A stretch of DNA of 64,000 bases from Streptomyces sp. TRM70350 (lineage in GTDB: Bacteria > Actinomycetota > Actinomycetes > Streptomycetales > Streptomycetaceae): the NCBI RefSeq assembly GCF_019219825.1, contig NZ_JAHUXH010000001.1:124001-188000 (forward strand). The letters are read 5' to 3'. A program made the position numbers and the translations under genes. This document shows positions 46,250 to 55,314 of this stretch, in pieces (the stretch's first letter is position 1; each line of letters begins with the position of its first letter). The notes under the pieces were generated by a model. It made no database searches. It saw only the letters and a list, made by a program, of their open reading frames with translations, and was not told where the DNA came from.

Positions 46250-47055
46250 AGCACCCCCACGCCACCCCGGCGACCCCGACGGCGAGAACCGACGACACGA
46301 CGACACCCAGCGAGGCCGACGACAACACGACGGTCACGAACGCGGCCAGGGACAGCAACGCCACGTCAGCCGCCGATGCCGACACAACCACCGAGCCACC
46401 CAACCCTTCCCACACCCCTCTCAGATCCCTCCACGCCCACCTCAACACCCACCTCCCCGGAGCCGCCCGCGCCTGGCTCGACCAGGCCCTCGCCGAGGCC
46501 GCCGCCCACCCCGGCGCGCACGGCCCCATCTCCGTGTGGGAACTGCGCATCGCCGAGGCGGGCCGCCGCTGCGGGGACGAGTACGCCGACGCCGCCCGCG
46601 TGCTGATCCTCCACACCGCCGGAGCCGACGCGGCCGCACTCAGCCGTGTCTACCGCCAGGGCACCGCCGCCGAGCGCCGCGCCGTCCTGCTCGCCCTGCC
46701 CCACCTCGTGCCCGGCCCGGACGCCCTCCCGCTGATCGAGGACGCCCTGCGCACCAACGACACCCGGCTCCTCGCCGCCGCCGTCGGCCCGTACGCCGCC
46801 CGGCACCTCGACCCGCACAACTGGCGCCACGCCGTACTGAAGTGCCTCTTCACCGGCGTCCCCGTGGACAACGTGGCCGCTCTGGAGCGCCGCGCCCGCG
46901 CCGACGCCGAACTCGCCCGCATGCTCGGCGACTACGCCGCGGAACGCACCGCCGCGGGCCGTCCCGTACCGGAGGACCTGCACCGCGTCCTGGCCCTGAC
47001 CGACTCCGCACCAGCGCCGCACGGATCGGACACCCCCCACGGCAAGGAGTCCTGA
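46246..47055 (+). CDS. eboA: EboA-domain protein
   Basis: 269 residues from a GTG at 46246 overlapping the upstream stop (GTGA). The first 60 residues are Thr/Asp/Pro-rich and look disordered. The remainder is an all-helical repeat-like protein: ARAWLDQALAEAAAH, ARVLILHTAGADAAALSRVY, RRAVLLALPHLVPGPDALPL, and LKCLFTGVPVDNVAALERRA, a motif I associate with EboA. Function is unknown; a scaffold or adaptor role is likely. It sits directly before the TatD-like gene, overlapping by one base (TGATG). Confidence 0.78.
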   Translation: MKHPHATPATPTARTDDTTTPSEADDNTTVTNAARDSNATSAADADTTTEPPNPSHTPLRSLHAHLNTHLPGAARAWLDQALAEAAAHPGAHGPISVWELRIAEAGRRCGDEYADAARVLILHTAGADAAALSRVYRQGTAAERRAVLLALPHLVPGPDALPLIEDALRTNDTRLLAAAVGPYAARHLDPHNWRHAVLKCLFTGVPVDNVAALERRARADAELARMLGDYAAERTAAGRPVPEDLHRVLALTDSAPAPHGSDTPHGKES

Positions 47056-47903
47056 TGCGCATCTTCGACCCCCACATCCACATGACGTCCAGGACCACCG
47101 ACGACTACGAGGCCATGCACGCCGCCGGTGTCCGCGCCGTCGTCGAGCCCTCCTTCTGGCTCGGTCAGCCCCGCACCTCGCCCGCCACCTTCCTCGACTA
47201 CTTCGACTCCCTCCTCGGCTGGGAACCCTTCCGCGCCGCCCAGTACGGCATCGCCCACCACTGCACCATCGCCCTGAACCCCAAGGAGGCGAACGACCCG
47301 CGCTGCCGTCCCGTCCTCGACGAACTGCCCCGGTATCTCGTCAAGGACCACGTCGTGGCCGTCGGCGAGATCGGCTACGACTCGATGACCCCCGCCGAGG
47401 ACACCGCCCTCGCCGCCCAGCTCCAGCTCGCCGCCGACCACGAGCTGCCGGCCCTCGTGCACACCCCCCACCGCGACAAGTCGGCCGGTTTGCGCCGCAC
47501 CCTCGACCTCGTGCGGGAGTCCGCCCTGCCGCCGCACCGCGTCCTGCTCGACCACCTCAACGAGCCCACCGTCAAGGAGGCCAAGGACAGCGGCTGCTGG
47601 CTGGGCTTCTCCGTCTATCCGGACACCAAGATGGACGAGGACCGGATGATCGCGATCCTGCGCACCTACGGGGCCGAGCAGGTGCTGGTGAACTCCGCCG
47701 CCGACTGGGGGCGCAGCGATCCCCTGAAGACCCGCAAGGTCGGCGATCTGATGCTCGCCGAGGGCTTCACCGAGGACGACGTCGACCAGGTCCTGTGGCG
47801 CAACCCCGTCGCGTTCTACGGGCTCAGCGGCCGACTGAACCTCGACATCGCCGCGACCGACGCCACCCACGAGGGCAACTCCATCCTGCGCGGCGGGGAG
47901 TGA
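47055..47903 (+). CDS. eboB: TatD-family metal-dependent hydrolase (EboB-like)
   Basis: 282 residues. Amidohydrolase/TatD barrel with the metal ligands HIHMTSR near the start (FDPHIHM), GEIGYDSMTPAED, LVHTPHRDK, LLDHLNEPTVKEAKD and NSAADWGRSD. In the ebo gene set this corresponds to EboB. TatD proteins are usually nucleases, but this divergent branch is tied to the metabolite cluster, so a phosphoester or other hydrolase role on a pathway intermediate is likely. Start ATG 47055 shares a base with the EboA stop, with AAGGAG upstream. Confidence 0.82.
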   Translation: MRIFDPHIHMTSRTTDDYEAMHAAGVRAVVEPSFWLGQPRTSPATFLDYFDSLLGWEPFRAAQYGIAHHCTIALNPKEANDPRCRPVLDELPRYLVKDHVVAVGEIGYDSMTPAEDTALAAQLQLAADHELPALVHTPHRDKSAGLRRTLDLVRESALPPHRVLLDHLNEPTVKEAKDSGCWLGFSVYPDTKMDEDRMIAILRTYGAEQVLVNSAADWGRSDPLKTRKVGDLMLAEGFTEDDVDQVLWRNPVAFYGLSGRLNLDIAATDATHEGNSILRGGE

Positions 47904-47906
47904 GCC

Positions 47907-49076
47907 ATGCGCTTCCGCCATCCCGACGGCTCCACGGTGCACCTCGCCTACTGCACCAACGTCCACCCCGCCGAAACCCTCGACGGTGTCCTCGCCCAGC
48001 TCCGCGACCACTGTGAGCCCGTCCGCCGCCGCCTCGGCCGCGACCGGCTCGGCATCGGCCTGTGGCTCGCCAGGGACGCCGCCCACGCCCTCGTCACCGA
48101 CCCGTCCGCGCTGCGCGTTCTGCGCACCGAACTCGACCGGCGCGGCCTCGAAGTCGTCACCCTCAACGGCTTCCCCTATGAGGGCTTCGGCGCCGAAGAG
48201 GTCAAGTACCGCGTATACAAGCCGGACTGGGCCGACCCCGAACGCCTCGACCACACCACCGCCCTCGCCCGCGTCCTCGCCGGGATCCTCCCCGACGACG
48301 TCACCGAGGGCAGCGTCTCCACCCTCCCGCTCGCCTGGCGCACCCCTCAGGACAGCCGACGGGCCGGCACCGCCCACACCGCCCTGCGCACCCTCGGCGA
48401 ACGCCTCGACGCCCTCCAGGAACTGACCGGCCGCTCCATCCGCGTCGGCCTGGAACCCGAGCCCGGTTGCGTCATCGAGACCACCGGCGACGCCATCGCC
48501 CCGCTGACCGCGATCGCCCACGACCGCATCGGCATCTGCGTCGACACCTGCCACCTCGCCACCTCCTTCGAAGACCCGCACACCGCCCTGGACGCCCTCG
48601 CCCAGGCCGGCGTCCCCGTCGTCAAATCCCAGCTCTCCGCCGCACTGCACGCCGAACACCCCCATCTCCCCGAAGTCCGCGACGCCCTCGCCGCCTTCGA
48701 CGAACCCCGCTTCCTGCACCAGACACGCACCGCCACCGCCGCCGGCCTGCGCGGCACCGACGACCTCGGCGCAGCCCTCCAGGACGACGCCCTGCCCGAC
48801 GCCTCGCCGTGGCGCGCCCACTTCCACGTCCCGCTGCACGCGGCCCCCGCCGCGCCCCTCACCTCCACGCTCGCCGTACTGAAGACCGCCCTGGCCCGCC
48901 TCGTCGGCGGCACCAGCCCGCTCACCCACCACCTGGAGGTCGAGACCTACACCTGGCAGGCCCTCCCACCGGAGCTGCGTCCCCGCGCCCGCACCCAGCT
49001 CACGGACGGCATCGCGGCCGAACTCACCCTCGCCCGCGACCTGCTGACAGACCTCGGACTGAAGGAGCTGCCGTGA
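47907..49076 (+). CDS. eboE: EboE-like metabolite traffic protein (TIM barrel)
   Basis: 389 residues, starting 3 bases after the TatD-like gene. The opening FRHPDGSTVHLAYCTNVHPA followed by ETLDGVLAQL is characteristic of EboE, as are LNGFPYEGFGAEEVKYRVYK and GLEPEPGCVIETTGD. The barrel has xylose-isomerase-like metal-binding positions (EPEPG, CVDTCHLAT, H-E pair near the end). In cyanobacteria the ebo genes are needed for moving the scytonemin precursor to the periplasm. Biochemical activity has not been assigned as far as I know. Confidence 0.85.
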   Translation: MRFRHPDGSTVHLAYCTNVHPAETLDGVLAQLRDHCEPVRRRLGRDRLGIGLWLARDAAHALVTDPSALRVLRTELDRRGLEVVTLNGFPYEGFGAEEVKYRVYKPDWADPERLDHTTALARVLAGILPDDVTEGSVSTLPLAWRTPQDSRRAGTAHTALRTLGERLDALQELTGRSIRVGLEPEPGCVIETTGDAIAPLTAIAHDRIGICVDTCHLATSFEDPHTALDALAQAGVPVVKSQLSAALHAEHPHLPEVRDALAAFDEPRFLHQTRTATAAGLRGTDDLGAALQDDALPDASPWRAHFHVPLHAAPAAPLTSTLAVLKTALARLVGGTSPLTHHLEVETYTWQALPPELRPRARTQLTDGIAAELTLARDLLTDLGLKELP

Positions 49077-50467
49077 ACGCCCCCGCCACCGCGCGCCCCA
49101 CCCCGCTCCTCGTCCTCGACGTCGTGGGCCTCACCCCCCGTCTCCTCGACCACATGCCGCACCTGAAGACCCTCGCCCAGTCCGGCTCCCACGCCCCACT
49201 GGGCACCGTCCTGCCCGCCGTCACCTGCGCCGCCCAGTCCACCTTCCTGACCGGCACCACGCCCTCCGAGCACGGGATCGTCGGCAACGGCTGGTACTTC
49301 CGTGAACTCGGCGACGTCCTGCTGTGGCGCCAGCACAACGGCCTGGTCGCCGGCGACAAACTCTGGGACGCCGCCCGCCGCGCCCACCCCGGCTACACGG
49401 TCGCCAATATCTGCTGGTGGTACGCCATGGGCGCCGACACCGACATCACCGTCACCCCCCGTCCGATCTACTACGCCGACGGCCGCAAGGAACCCGACTG
49501 CTACACCCGCCCGCCGGGCCTCCACGACGAACTCACCGAGAAACTCGGTACCTTCCCGCTGTTCCACTTCTGGGGTCCCGGCGCGGACCTCGCCTCCAGC
49601 CGGTGGATCATCGCCGCGACCCGCCACATCCTGAGCACCCGGCACCCCGACCTGACCCTGTGCTACCTCCCTCACCTCGACTACGACCTGCAACGCTTCG
49701 GCCCCGACGACCCGCGCTCCCTGAAGGCGGCCGCCGACCTCGACGCGGCCATGGCCCCGCTGCTGGCCGACGCCCGCGCGGAGGGCCGTACCGTCGTCGC
49801 GCTCTCCGAATACGGCATCACCCGCGTGAGCCGGCCCGTCGACATCAACCGCGCACTGCGCCGGGCGGGCCTGCTGGAGGTGCACACGCAGGACGGCATG
49901 GAGTACCTCGACCCGATGGCGTCCCGGGCCTTCGCCGTCGCCGACCACCAGATCGCCCACGTCTATGTGCGCCGCCCCGAGGACCTCGACGCGACCCGCG
50001 CCGTGCTCGACGGACTGCCCGGGATCGAGCAACTCCTCGACGACGAGGGCAAGAAGGCCCACCATCTCGACCATCCGCGGGCCGGCGAACTGGTCGCCGT
50101 CGCGGAGCCGGACGCCTGGTTCACGTACTACTACTGGCTCGATGACGCCCGCGCGCCCGACTTCGCGCGACTCGTCGAGATCCACCGCAAACCCGGCTAC
50201 GACCCGGTCGAGCTCTTCATGGATCCCCTCGACCCCTACGTCAAGGTCAAGGCGGCCACCGCACTGGCCCGCAAGAAGCTCGGCATGCGCTACCGCATGG
50301 CGGTCGTACCGCTGGATCCCTCACCTATTCGCGGCAGCCACGGCCGCCTTCCCGTGAGCGACGACGACGGTCCGCTCCTCATCTGCTCCACCCCCCGCGC
50401 AGTCGGCGGCCGTGTGGCGGCCACCGACGTGAAGTCACTGCTGCTCCAACTGGCCGGTCTGTCCTGA
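49073..50467 (+). CDS. eboF: Alkaline-phosphatase-superfamily nucleotide pyrophosphatase/phosphodiesterase (EboF-like)
   Basis: 464 residues from a GTG at 49073 overlapping the EboE stop (GTGA). An NPP/alkaline-phosphatase fold: the first metal Asp in LLVLDVVGLTPRLLDH, the nucleophile region LPAVTCAAQSTFLTGTTPSE with a Thr, then LPHLDYDLQRFGPDD, SEYGIT and VADHQIAH for the two-metal site. No signal peptide, so cytosolic. In the ebo set this is the EboF place. It may remove a phosphate or nucleotide from the pathway intermediate. Last gene of the tightly coupled block. Confidence 0.84.
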   Translation: MNAPATARPTPLLVLDVVGLTPRLLDHMPHLKTLAQSGSHAPLGTVLPAVTCAAQSTFLTGTTPSEHGIVGNGWYFRELGDVLLWRQHNGLVAGDKLWDAARRAHPGYTVANICWWYAMGADTDITVTPRPIYYADGRKEPDCYTRPPGLHDELTEKLGTFPLFHFWGPGADLASSRWIIAATRHILSTRHPDLTLCYLPHLDYDLQRFGPDDPRSLKAAADLDAAMAPLLADARAEGRTVVALSEYGITRVSRPVDINRALRRAGLLEVHTQDGMEYLDPMASRAFAVADHQIAHVYVRRPEDLDATRAVLDGLPGIEQLLDDEGKKAHHLDHPRAGELVAVAEPDAWFTYYYWLDDARAPDFARLVEIHRKPGYDPVELFMDPLDPYVKVKAATALARKKLGMRYRMAVVPLDPSPIRGSHGRLPVSDDDGPLLICSTPRAVGGRVAATDVKSLLLQLAGLS

Positions 50468-50527
50468 CTGGTCACCAGTGAAGCACTCACCACTGACAAC
50501 GCCCTCCGACATCGAGGAGTTCCAGGT

Positions 50528-51568
50528 ATGAGCCGCAACTCCCAGCCCGATCCCGAACTCACCCACCGCCTCACCAGACGAGGCATGCTCGGCGTGGCCG
50601 CCGGCGCCACCGCCGCAGCCCTGCTGGGCGCCGCCACGACCCCCGCTGCGGCCGCCACCGAGACCGCGAGGGGCTCGCACGGCCGTGGCCGCCCCGTCCT
50701 GCCTCCCGGTCGCCTCGGCATCCAGCTCTACAGCCTGCGCGACAAGGTCTCCACCCTCGGCTTCGGCCCCGTCTTCGCCGAGCTGGAGAAGTACGGCTAC
50801 GACGAGGTCGAGTTCGCCGGCTACACCCAGGGCTCGGCCGGCCCCATCACGCTCGCCCAGCTCAGGCGGCTGGCGCGGAACCACGGCCTGAACCCCATCG
50901 GCAGCCACGTCGGCTACTACTCCAGCGACCCCAACGCCTACACCTTCGCCCAGAACCTCACCAAGGTCCTCGACGACGCCGAGGCCCTCGGCCTGAAGCA
51001 CATCGGCACCGCCGCCGGACCGTTTCGCTACGGCTCCACCGTCGACGCGTGGAAGCGCGCCGCCGAGGACTTCAACACGTACGGCGCGGCGGCGAAGGCG
51101 CGCGGCATGAAGTTCTACCAGCACAACCACTCCGAGGAGTTCTCCTTCGCGAGCGACAACCCCAAGGTCAGGCTCTACGACGTACTGCTCGCCGAGACCG
51201 ACCCCGACCTCGTCCACCTGGAGATGGACATCTACTGGGCCTACGTCGGTCAGTTCCGCTTCTCCCAGCGGCCCGACGGCACACCCGCGCCGTTCGAGCC
51301 CCTCGACTACGTCCTGCGCCGGCCCGACCGCTACCCGCTCTTCCATGTCAAGGACGGCGTGAGCGACCCGTCGACGCAGCACGGCTACCGCATGGTCGAC
51401 GTCGGCGACGGCGACATCGACTACAAGCGGTTCATCTCCGCCGTGACCCGGCTGCGCGGCCGGCGGTTCGCCCACCACTGGCAGGCCGAGCACGACAACC
51501 CGACCGAGTCCTTCACGTTCGCCCGGCGCTCCAGCGCCCACCTGCACTCGCTGCGGGAGAAGTGCTGA
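50528..51568 (+). CDS. Tat-exported sugar isomerase/epimerase-like TIM-barrel protein
   Basis: 346 residues, with an N-terminal twin-arginine signal (TRRGMLGVAAGATAAALLGA) and AxA cleavage near residue 43. The mature part is an AP_endonuc_2-type barrel: LGIQLYSLRDKVSTLGF, GYDEVEFAGYTQ, QHNHSEEFSF, LVHLEMDIYWAYVGQ, FHVKDGVSD and GDGDIDYKRF, with Glu/Asp/His metal ligands. Exported proteins of this group often occur with 3-keto-glycoside systems, as epimerases or lyases. It starts 60 bases after EboF and may be part of that transcript or separate. Which of the two sugar systems in the window it serves is unclear. Confidence 0.85.
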   Translation: MSRNSQPDPELTHRLTRRGMLGVAAGATAAALLGAATTPAAAATETARGSHGRGRPVLPPGRLGIQLYSLRDKVSTLGFGPVFAELEKYGYDEVEFAGYTQGSAGPITLAQLRRLARNHGLNPIGSHVGYYSSDPNAYTFAQNLTKVLDDAEALGLKHIGTAAGPFRYGSTVDAWKRAAEDFNTYGAAAKARGMKFYQHNHSEEFSFASDNPKVRLYDVLLAETDPDLVHLEMDIYWAYVGQFRFSQRPDGTPAPFEPLDYVLRRPDRYPLFHVKDGVSDPSTQHGYRMVDVGDGDIDYKRFISAVTRLRGRRFAHHWQAEHDNPTESFTFARRSSAHLHSLREKC

Positions 51569-51582
51569 CCGCTCCCACGGAC

Positions 51583-51620
51583 ACGAGGAGGTCCTCCCCA
51601 CGCCGGGAGGGCCTCCTCGT
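51583..51620. terminator. Bidirectional hairpin between the Tat epimerase and OFA transporter genes
   Basis: ACGAGGAGG-TCCTCCC pairs with GGGAGGG-CCTCCTCGT with near-perfect complementarity. It lies between the convergent stops at 51568 and 51655. Confidence 0.75.
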
Positions 51621-51654
51621 AGCGCACCGTCGGCCGACGGCGCCCGCCGTCACC

Positions 51655-53043
51655 TCACGCCGTCTCCTCGCCGAGCGGCTGCGGGTTGGGGGTGATGCGC
51701 TTGGGCCGGGGCCGTCCCGGTGGGTGCAGGAACAGGGCCATGAAGCCCGCCAACAGGGAGATCGAGCCGGCCAGGATGAACGCGCCGGAGTAGTCCCAGG
51801 CGGCCACCACCACGGCGCCCATGCCGGAGCCGAGCAGCCCGGAGACCAGTTTCGACGAGTACACCAGGCCGTAGTTGGAGGCGTTGTTGTTCTCGCCGAA
51901 GTAGTCGGCGGTCATGGCCGCGAACATCGGGAAGATGGCGCCGCCGCCGAAGCCGGAGATGGACGAGAACAGCAGGAACAGCGGCAGGTTGCCGATGTTC
52001 CCGGAGAACAGGATCCCGTACTGGGACAGGCCGAGGACGACGCAGACGAAGATCAGGCACTGCTTGCGGCCGTACCGGTCCGAGAGCCAGCCGATGACCC
52101 CGCGGCCCGTGCCGTTGACGATCGCCTTCAGGGACATGGCGGTCGCCACGATGCCGCCCGCGAAGCCGGCCTCGTCACCGAAGGGCACCTGGAAGGCGAT
52201 GCCGAAGATGTTCACGCCCGAGGTGCACAGCAGACAGAACCACATGAGGGCCACGCGGCCGGTCCGCCACGCCTCCATGGGGGTGTACTGGTGCACGGCC
52301 GGCGGGTTCTTCTCCAGCGCGCGCCGGGCCCGCGCGTCGTCGGGCTTCTTCAGCGGGTCGACGTCGGCCGGCCACCAGTTCTTCGGCGGGTCGCGGAAGA
52401 AGTAGCCCGACGTGGCGACGACCGCGGCGAGGAAGATGCCCACGCAGACCAGCACCCAGCGGAAGTTGGTGAGGTCCATGTAGCCGGTGAAGAGGAAGAC
52501 GAACGGCACCGAGCCGTACGCGAAGCCGCCGTTGACGAAGCCCGTCTTGCCGCCCTTGCGCTCCGGATACCACTTGGCGACCATGTTCACGCAGGTCGCG
52601 TAGACCATGCCCGCGCCCATGCCGCTGAACATGCCGAAGCCGATGTAGGCGACGATCACATGCGGCGCGAAGGCGAGCGACAGATAGCCCAGCAGGGTGC
52701 CGACCGCGCCGAGCATCATGGCCCAGCGGGCCGGCAGCTTGCCGCTCTCGCGCAGCTTCCCGGCGGGGAAGGCGACCGCGGCCTGGAAGAACACCCAGAC
52801 GCCCAGCATCCAGAAGATGTGCCCGCTGCTCCAGCTGTGCGCCGTGTGCAGCGTGTCCTCGGCAGACGCGAAGGCGTACTCGGCCGAGCTGATGCCCATC
52901 ATGCCGACCCAGGGCAGGATGACCATCCACTTGCGTTTGCGACCCATGATGTCGATGTCGGACTCGCCGATGCGGTAGACGCGTCCGTTCGCGTCGGTCA
53001 CCTCACGGTAGGGAGCCGACGTCGGCAGATCGGTGGTTGTCAT
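51655..53043 (-). CDS. OFA-family MFS transporter, second copy
   Basis: 462 residues from the ATG at 53043 (AGGGGTG upstream). About 12 membrane helices with OFA-type features: GMMGISSAEYAFASAED in helix 1, GFGMFSGMGAGMVYATCVNM, AKWYPERKGGKTGFVNGGFA, and SSISGFGGGAIFPMFAAMTA. A longer central loop follows helix 6 (FRDPPKNWWPADVDPLKKPD). It is transcribed in the same direction as the CoA-transferase block but behind a terminator, so it has its own promoter. It likely carries oxalate, formate or a related carboxylate. Unlike the copy at 27.8 kb, no small subunit gene overlaps it. Confidence 0.88.
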   Translation of the reverse strand: MTTTDLPTSAPYREVTDANGRVYRIGESDIDIMGRKRKWMVILPWVGMMGISSAEYAFASAEDTLHTAHSWSSGHIFWMLGVWVFFQAAVAFPAGKLRESGKLPARWAMMLGAVGTLLGYLSLAFAPHVIVAYIGFGMFSGMGAGMVYATCVNMVAKWYPERKGGKTGFVNGGFAYGSVPFVFLFTGYMDLTNFRWVLVCVGIFLAAVVATSGYFFRDPPKNWWPADVDPLKKPDDARARRALEKNPPAVHQYTPMEAWRTGRVALMWFCLLCTSGVNIFGIAFQVPFGDEAGFAGGIVATAMSLKAIVNGTGRGVIGWLSDRYGRKQCLIFVCVVLGLSQYGILFSGNIGNLPLFLLFSSISGFGGGAIFPMFAAMTADYFGENNNASNYGLVYSSKLVSGLLGSGMGAVVVAAWDYSGAFILAGSISLLAGFMALFLHPPGRPRPKRITPNPQPLGEETA

Positions 53044-53119
53044 GTCGTGTTGCACCCCTAGCGTCGAAAGTTCTGGCCAGCGCCCCCTGTCCAATGCCTT
53101 TCGTGCGCGCGCGGGTCCC

Positions 53120-53152
53120 GGAGCCGGCCGACGCGCACCGTCGGCCGGCTCC
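53120..53152. terminator. Hairpin terminator after the acyl-CoA synthetase gene
   Basis: A perfect 14-bp stem (53120-53133 with 53139-53152, 5-nt loop) lies 14 bases past the stop of the leftward acyl-CoA synthetase. It separates the CoA operon from the OFA transporter gene. Confidence 0.8.
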
Positions 53153-53165
53153 CTCCCCCCTCACC

Positions 53166-55313
53166 TCATGAGCCGCCCCCCAAGAGCCCCGCCGCCCGCG
53201 CCCACCGGTACTTCGCACCGAGCACGGCCACCGGCTTCTCCGTCGTGTACGGGTACGCCACGACCCCCCGCTCGTACAGGTACTGGCACGCCTCCTCCAC
53301 CTCGACATCGCCCGCGAGCGAGGCCACCACGGGCTTGTCGATCCCGCGCTGACGGAAATCGGCCACCACGCGCGCGGTGAGCTCGGCGAAGACCATGGGA
53401 GGGGTCACGATGGTGTGCCAGTAGCCGAGGACGAGCGCATGGATGCGCGGATCCTCCAGGCCGAGCCGGATCGTCGCCTCGTACGTCGACGGCGGCTCGC
53501 CCCCGGTGATGTCCACCGGGTTGCCCGCGGCCCCGAAGGGCGGGATGAACTTCCGGAACTCCTCGTCCAGATCCGGGGGGATCTCCATCAGGGACAGGCC
53601 GTTGTCGGTCACCGCGTCCGAGAGCAGTACGCCGCTGCCGCCGGCCCCGGTGATGATCACGACGTTGTCGCCCCTGGGGGTGGGAAGCACCGGCAACGCG
53701 CGCGCGTACTCCAGCATGTCGTTCAGCCCGGGCGCCCGGATGACCCCGGCCTGCTTCAGGATGTCGTCGTACACCGCGTCGTCGCCCGCGAGGGCGCCGG
53801 TGTGCGAGCCGGCGGCCTTCGCGCCCGCCGCCGTACGGCCCGCCTTCAGGACCACCACCGGCTTCTTCGGCACGGTCTCCCGTGCGGCCTCCACGAAGGC
53901 GCGGCCGTCCTTGAGGTCCTCCAGGTGCATGGCGATGCACTCGGTGTGCGGGTCCTCGCCGAACCAGGTCAGCAGGTCGTCCTCGTCCAGGTCCGACTTG
54001 TTGCCGAGGCCCACGATCGCCGACACGCCCGTCTTCGTGGTCCGGGCGAAGCCCAGGATGGCCATCCCGATGCCGCCCGACTGCGAGGTCAGCGCGACCC
54101 CGCCCTTGACGTCGTACGGCGTGCAGAACGTCGCGCACAGGTCCTGCCAGGTCGAGTAGTAGCCGTAGATGTTCGGGCCGAGCAGCCGGGTTCCGTGCCG
54201 TTCGGCGATCGCCACGATCTCGGCCTGGAGCTCGTGCTCGCCCGTCTCCGCGAACCCGGAGGGAATCAGCACGGCGTTCGGGATCCCCTTGCGCCCCACC
54301 TCCTCCAGCGCCGCAGCGACGAACTTGGCGGGGATGGCGAACACGGCCACATCCACCTCACCGGGAACGTCCGTGACACTCTTGTACGCCTTGCGGCCCA
54401 GAATGTCATCGGCCTTGGGGTTCACCGGGTGGATCTCCCCGGAGAAACCGCCGTCGACGAGGTTGCGCATCACCGAGTTGCCGATCTTGCCCTGCTCGTT
54501 GGAGGCGCCGATCACGGCGACCGAACGCGGCTGCATCAACCGGCGCATGGAGGTGAGGATCTCCTCGCGCGCGTAGCGGAGGCGCTGCTTCACCGGCGCC
54601 TCCGACAGGATCACCCGGATGTCGGCGGCGACCGCGCCCTCCGGGGTGGCGATCACCGGGTTGAGGTCCACCTCGGCGATCTCCGGGAAGTCCGTGACGA
54701 GTTGGGACACCCGGCGGATCTGCTCGGCGATCGCCCACCGGTCCACACCCGCCGCGCCGCGCACCCCGCGCAGGATCTCCGCCGACCGGATCGAGTCCAG
54801 CATGGACAGCGCCTCGTCGGCGTCCACGGGGGCGAGCCGGAAGGTGACGTCCTTGAGGACCTCGACCAGCACCCCGCCGAGCCCGAAGGCCACCACCTTC
54901 CCGAACGTCGGGTCCGTCACCGCGCCGACGATGACCTCCTGCCCCTGGGGGAGCAGTTCCTGTACCTGTACGCCCTCGATACGGGCGTTCGCGTTGTACG
55001 CGCGCGCGTTGTCGATGATCGTGTGGAACGCGGCCCGTACGTCGGCGGCGCCCTCGACACCGACGATCACCCCGCCGGCGTCGGTCTTGTGCAGGATGTC
55101 CGGCGAGACGATCTTCATCACGACGGGCCCGCCGAGCCGTGCGGCACACGCCACGGCCTCGTCGACGTCGGTCGCCAGCTCCTCGCCGGGTACGGCGATC
55201 CCGTACGCGTCCGCGATCACCTTGCCCTCGGGAGCGGTGAGCGCCGTGCGCCCCTCGGCCCGGACGGTGTCGAGGAGCGTACGCACCCTCAGCACCCGGT
55301 CTTCGGCCATCAC
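53166..55313 (-). CDS. ADP-forming acyl-CoA synthetase (acetate--CoA ligase family), fused beta-alpha
   Basis: 715 residues (GTG at 55313; ATG at 55310 is equally possible). An ATP-grasp domain comes first (about 15-235: GGPVVMKIVSPDILHKTDAG, EVDLNPVIATPEG), then a CoA-binding Rossmann domain (PRSVAVIGASNEQGKIGNSV) and the succinyl-CoA-synthetase-like ligase domains with LTSQSGGIGMAILG and the AGSHTGALAGDDAVYDDIL region. Such single-chain enzymes make acyl-CoA from a free acid with ATP and release ADP and phosphate. Translation follows the CoA-transferase stop directly, so its acid is probably one of that pathway: oxalate, formate or a CoA primer for the transferase. Confidence 0.88.
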   Translation of the reverse strand: MMAEDRVLRVRTLLDTVRAEGRTALTAPEGKVIADAYGIAVPGEELATDVDEAVACAARLGGPVVMKIVSPDILHKTDAGGVIVGVEGAADVRAAFHTIIDNARAYNANARIEGVQVQELLPQGQEVIVGAVTDPTFGKVVAFGLGGVLVEVLKDVTFRLAPVDADEALSMLDSIRSAEILRGVRGAAGVDRWAIAEQIRRVSQLVTDFPEIAEVDLNPVIATPEGAVAADIRVILSEAPVKQRLRYAREEILTSMRRLMQPRSVAVIGASNEQGKIGNSVMRNLVDGGFSGEIHPVNPKADDILGRKAYKSVTDVPGEVDVAVFAIPAKFVAAALEEVGRKGIPNAVLIPSGFAETGEHELQAEIVAIAERHGTRLLGPNIYGYYSTWQDLCATFCTPYDVKGGVALTSQSGGIGMAILGFARTTKTGVSAIVGLGNKSDLDEDDLLTWFGEDPHTECIAMHLEDLKDGRAFVEAARETVPKKPVVVLKAGRTAAGAKAAGSHTGALAGDDAVYDDILKQAGVIRAPGLNDMLEYARALPVLPTPRGDNVVIITGAGGSGVLLSDAVTDNGLSLMEIPPDLDEEFRKFIPPFGAAGNPVDITGGEPPSTYEATIRLGLEDPRIHALVLGYWHTIVTPPMVFAELTARVVADFRQRGIDKPVVASLAGDVEVEEACQYLYERGVVAYPYTTEKPVAVLGAKYRWARAAGLLGGGS

Positions 55314-55314
55314 G

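Noticed and set aside
50467..50479. Small palindrome ACTGGTCACCAGT between eboF and the Tat epimerase gene
   Set aside because: Six-base arms overlapping the eboF stop region; too short to claim as an operator or terminator without further copies.
51570..51577. CGCTCCCA, a CebR half site after the Tat epimerase gene
   Set aside because: Only one half matches and it lies between convergent stops, where an operator would not act.
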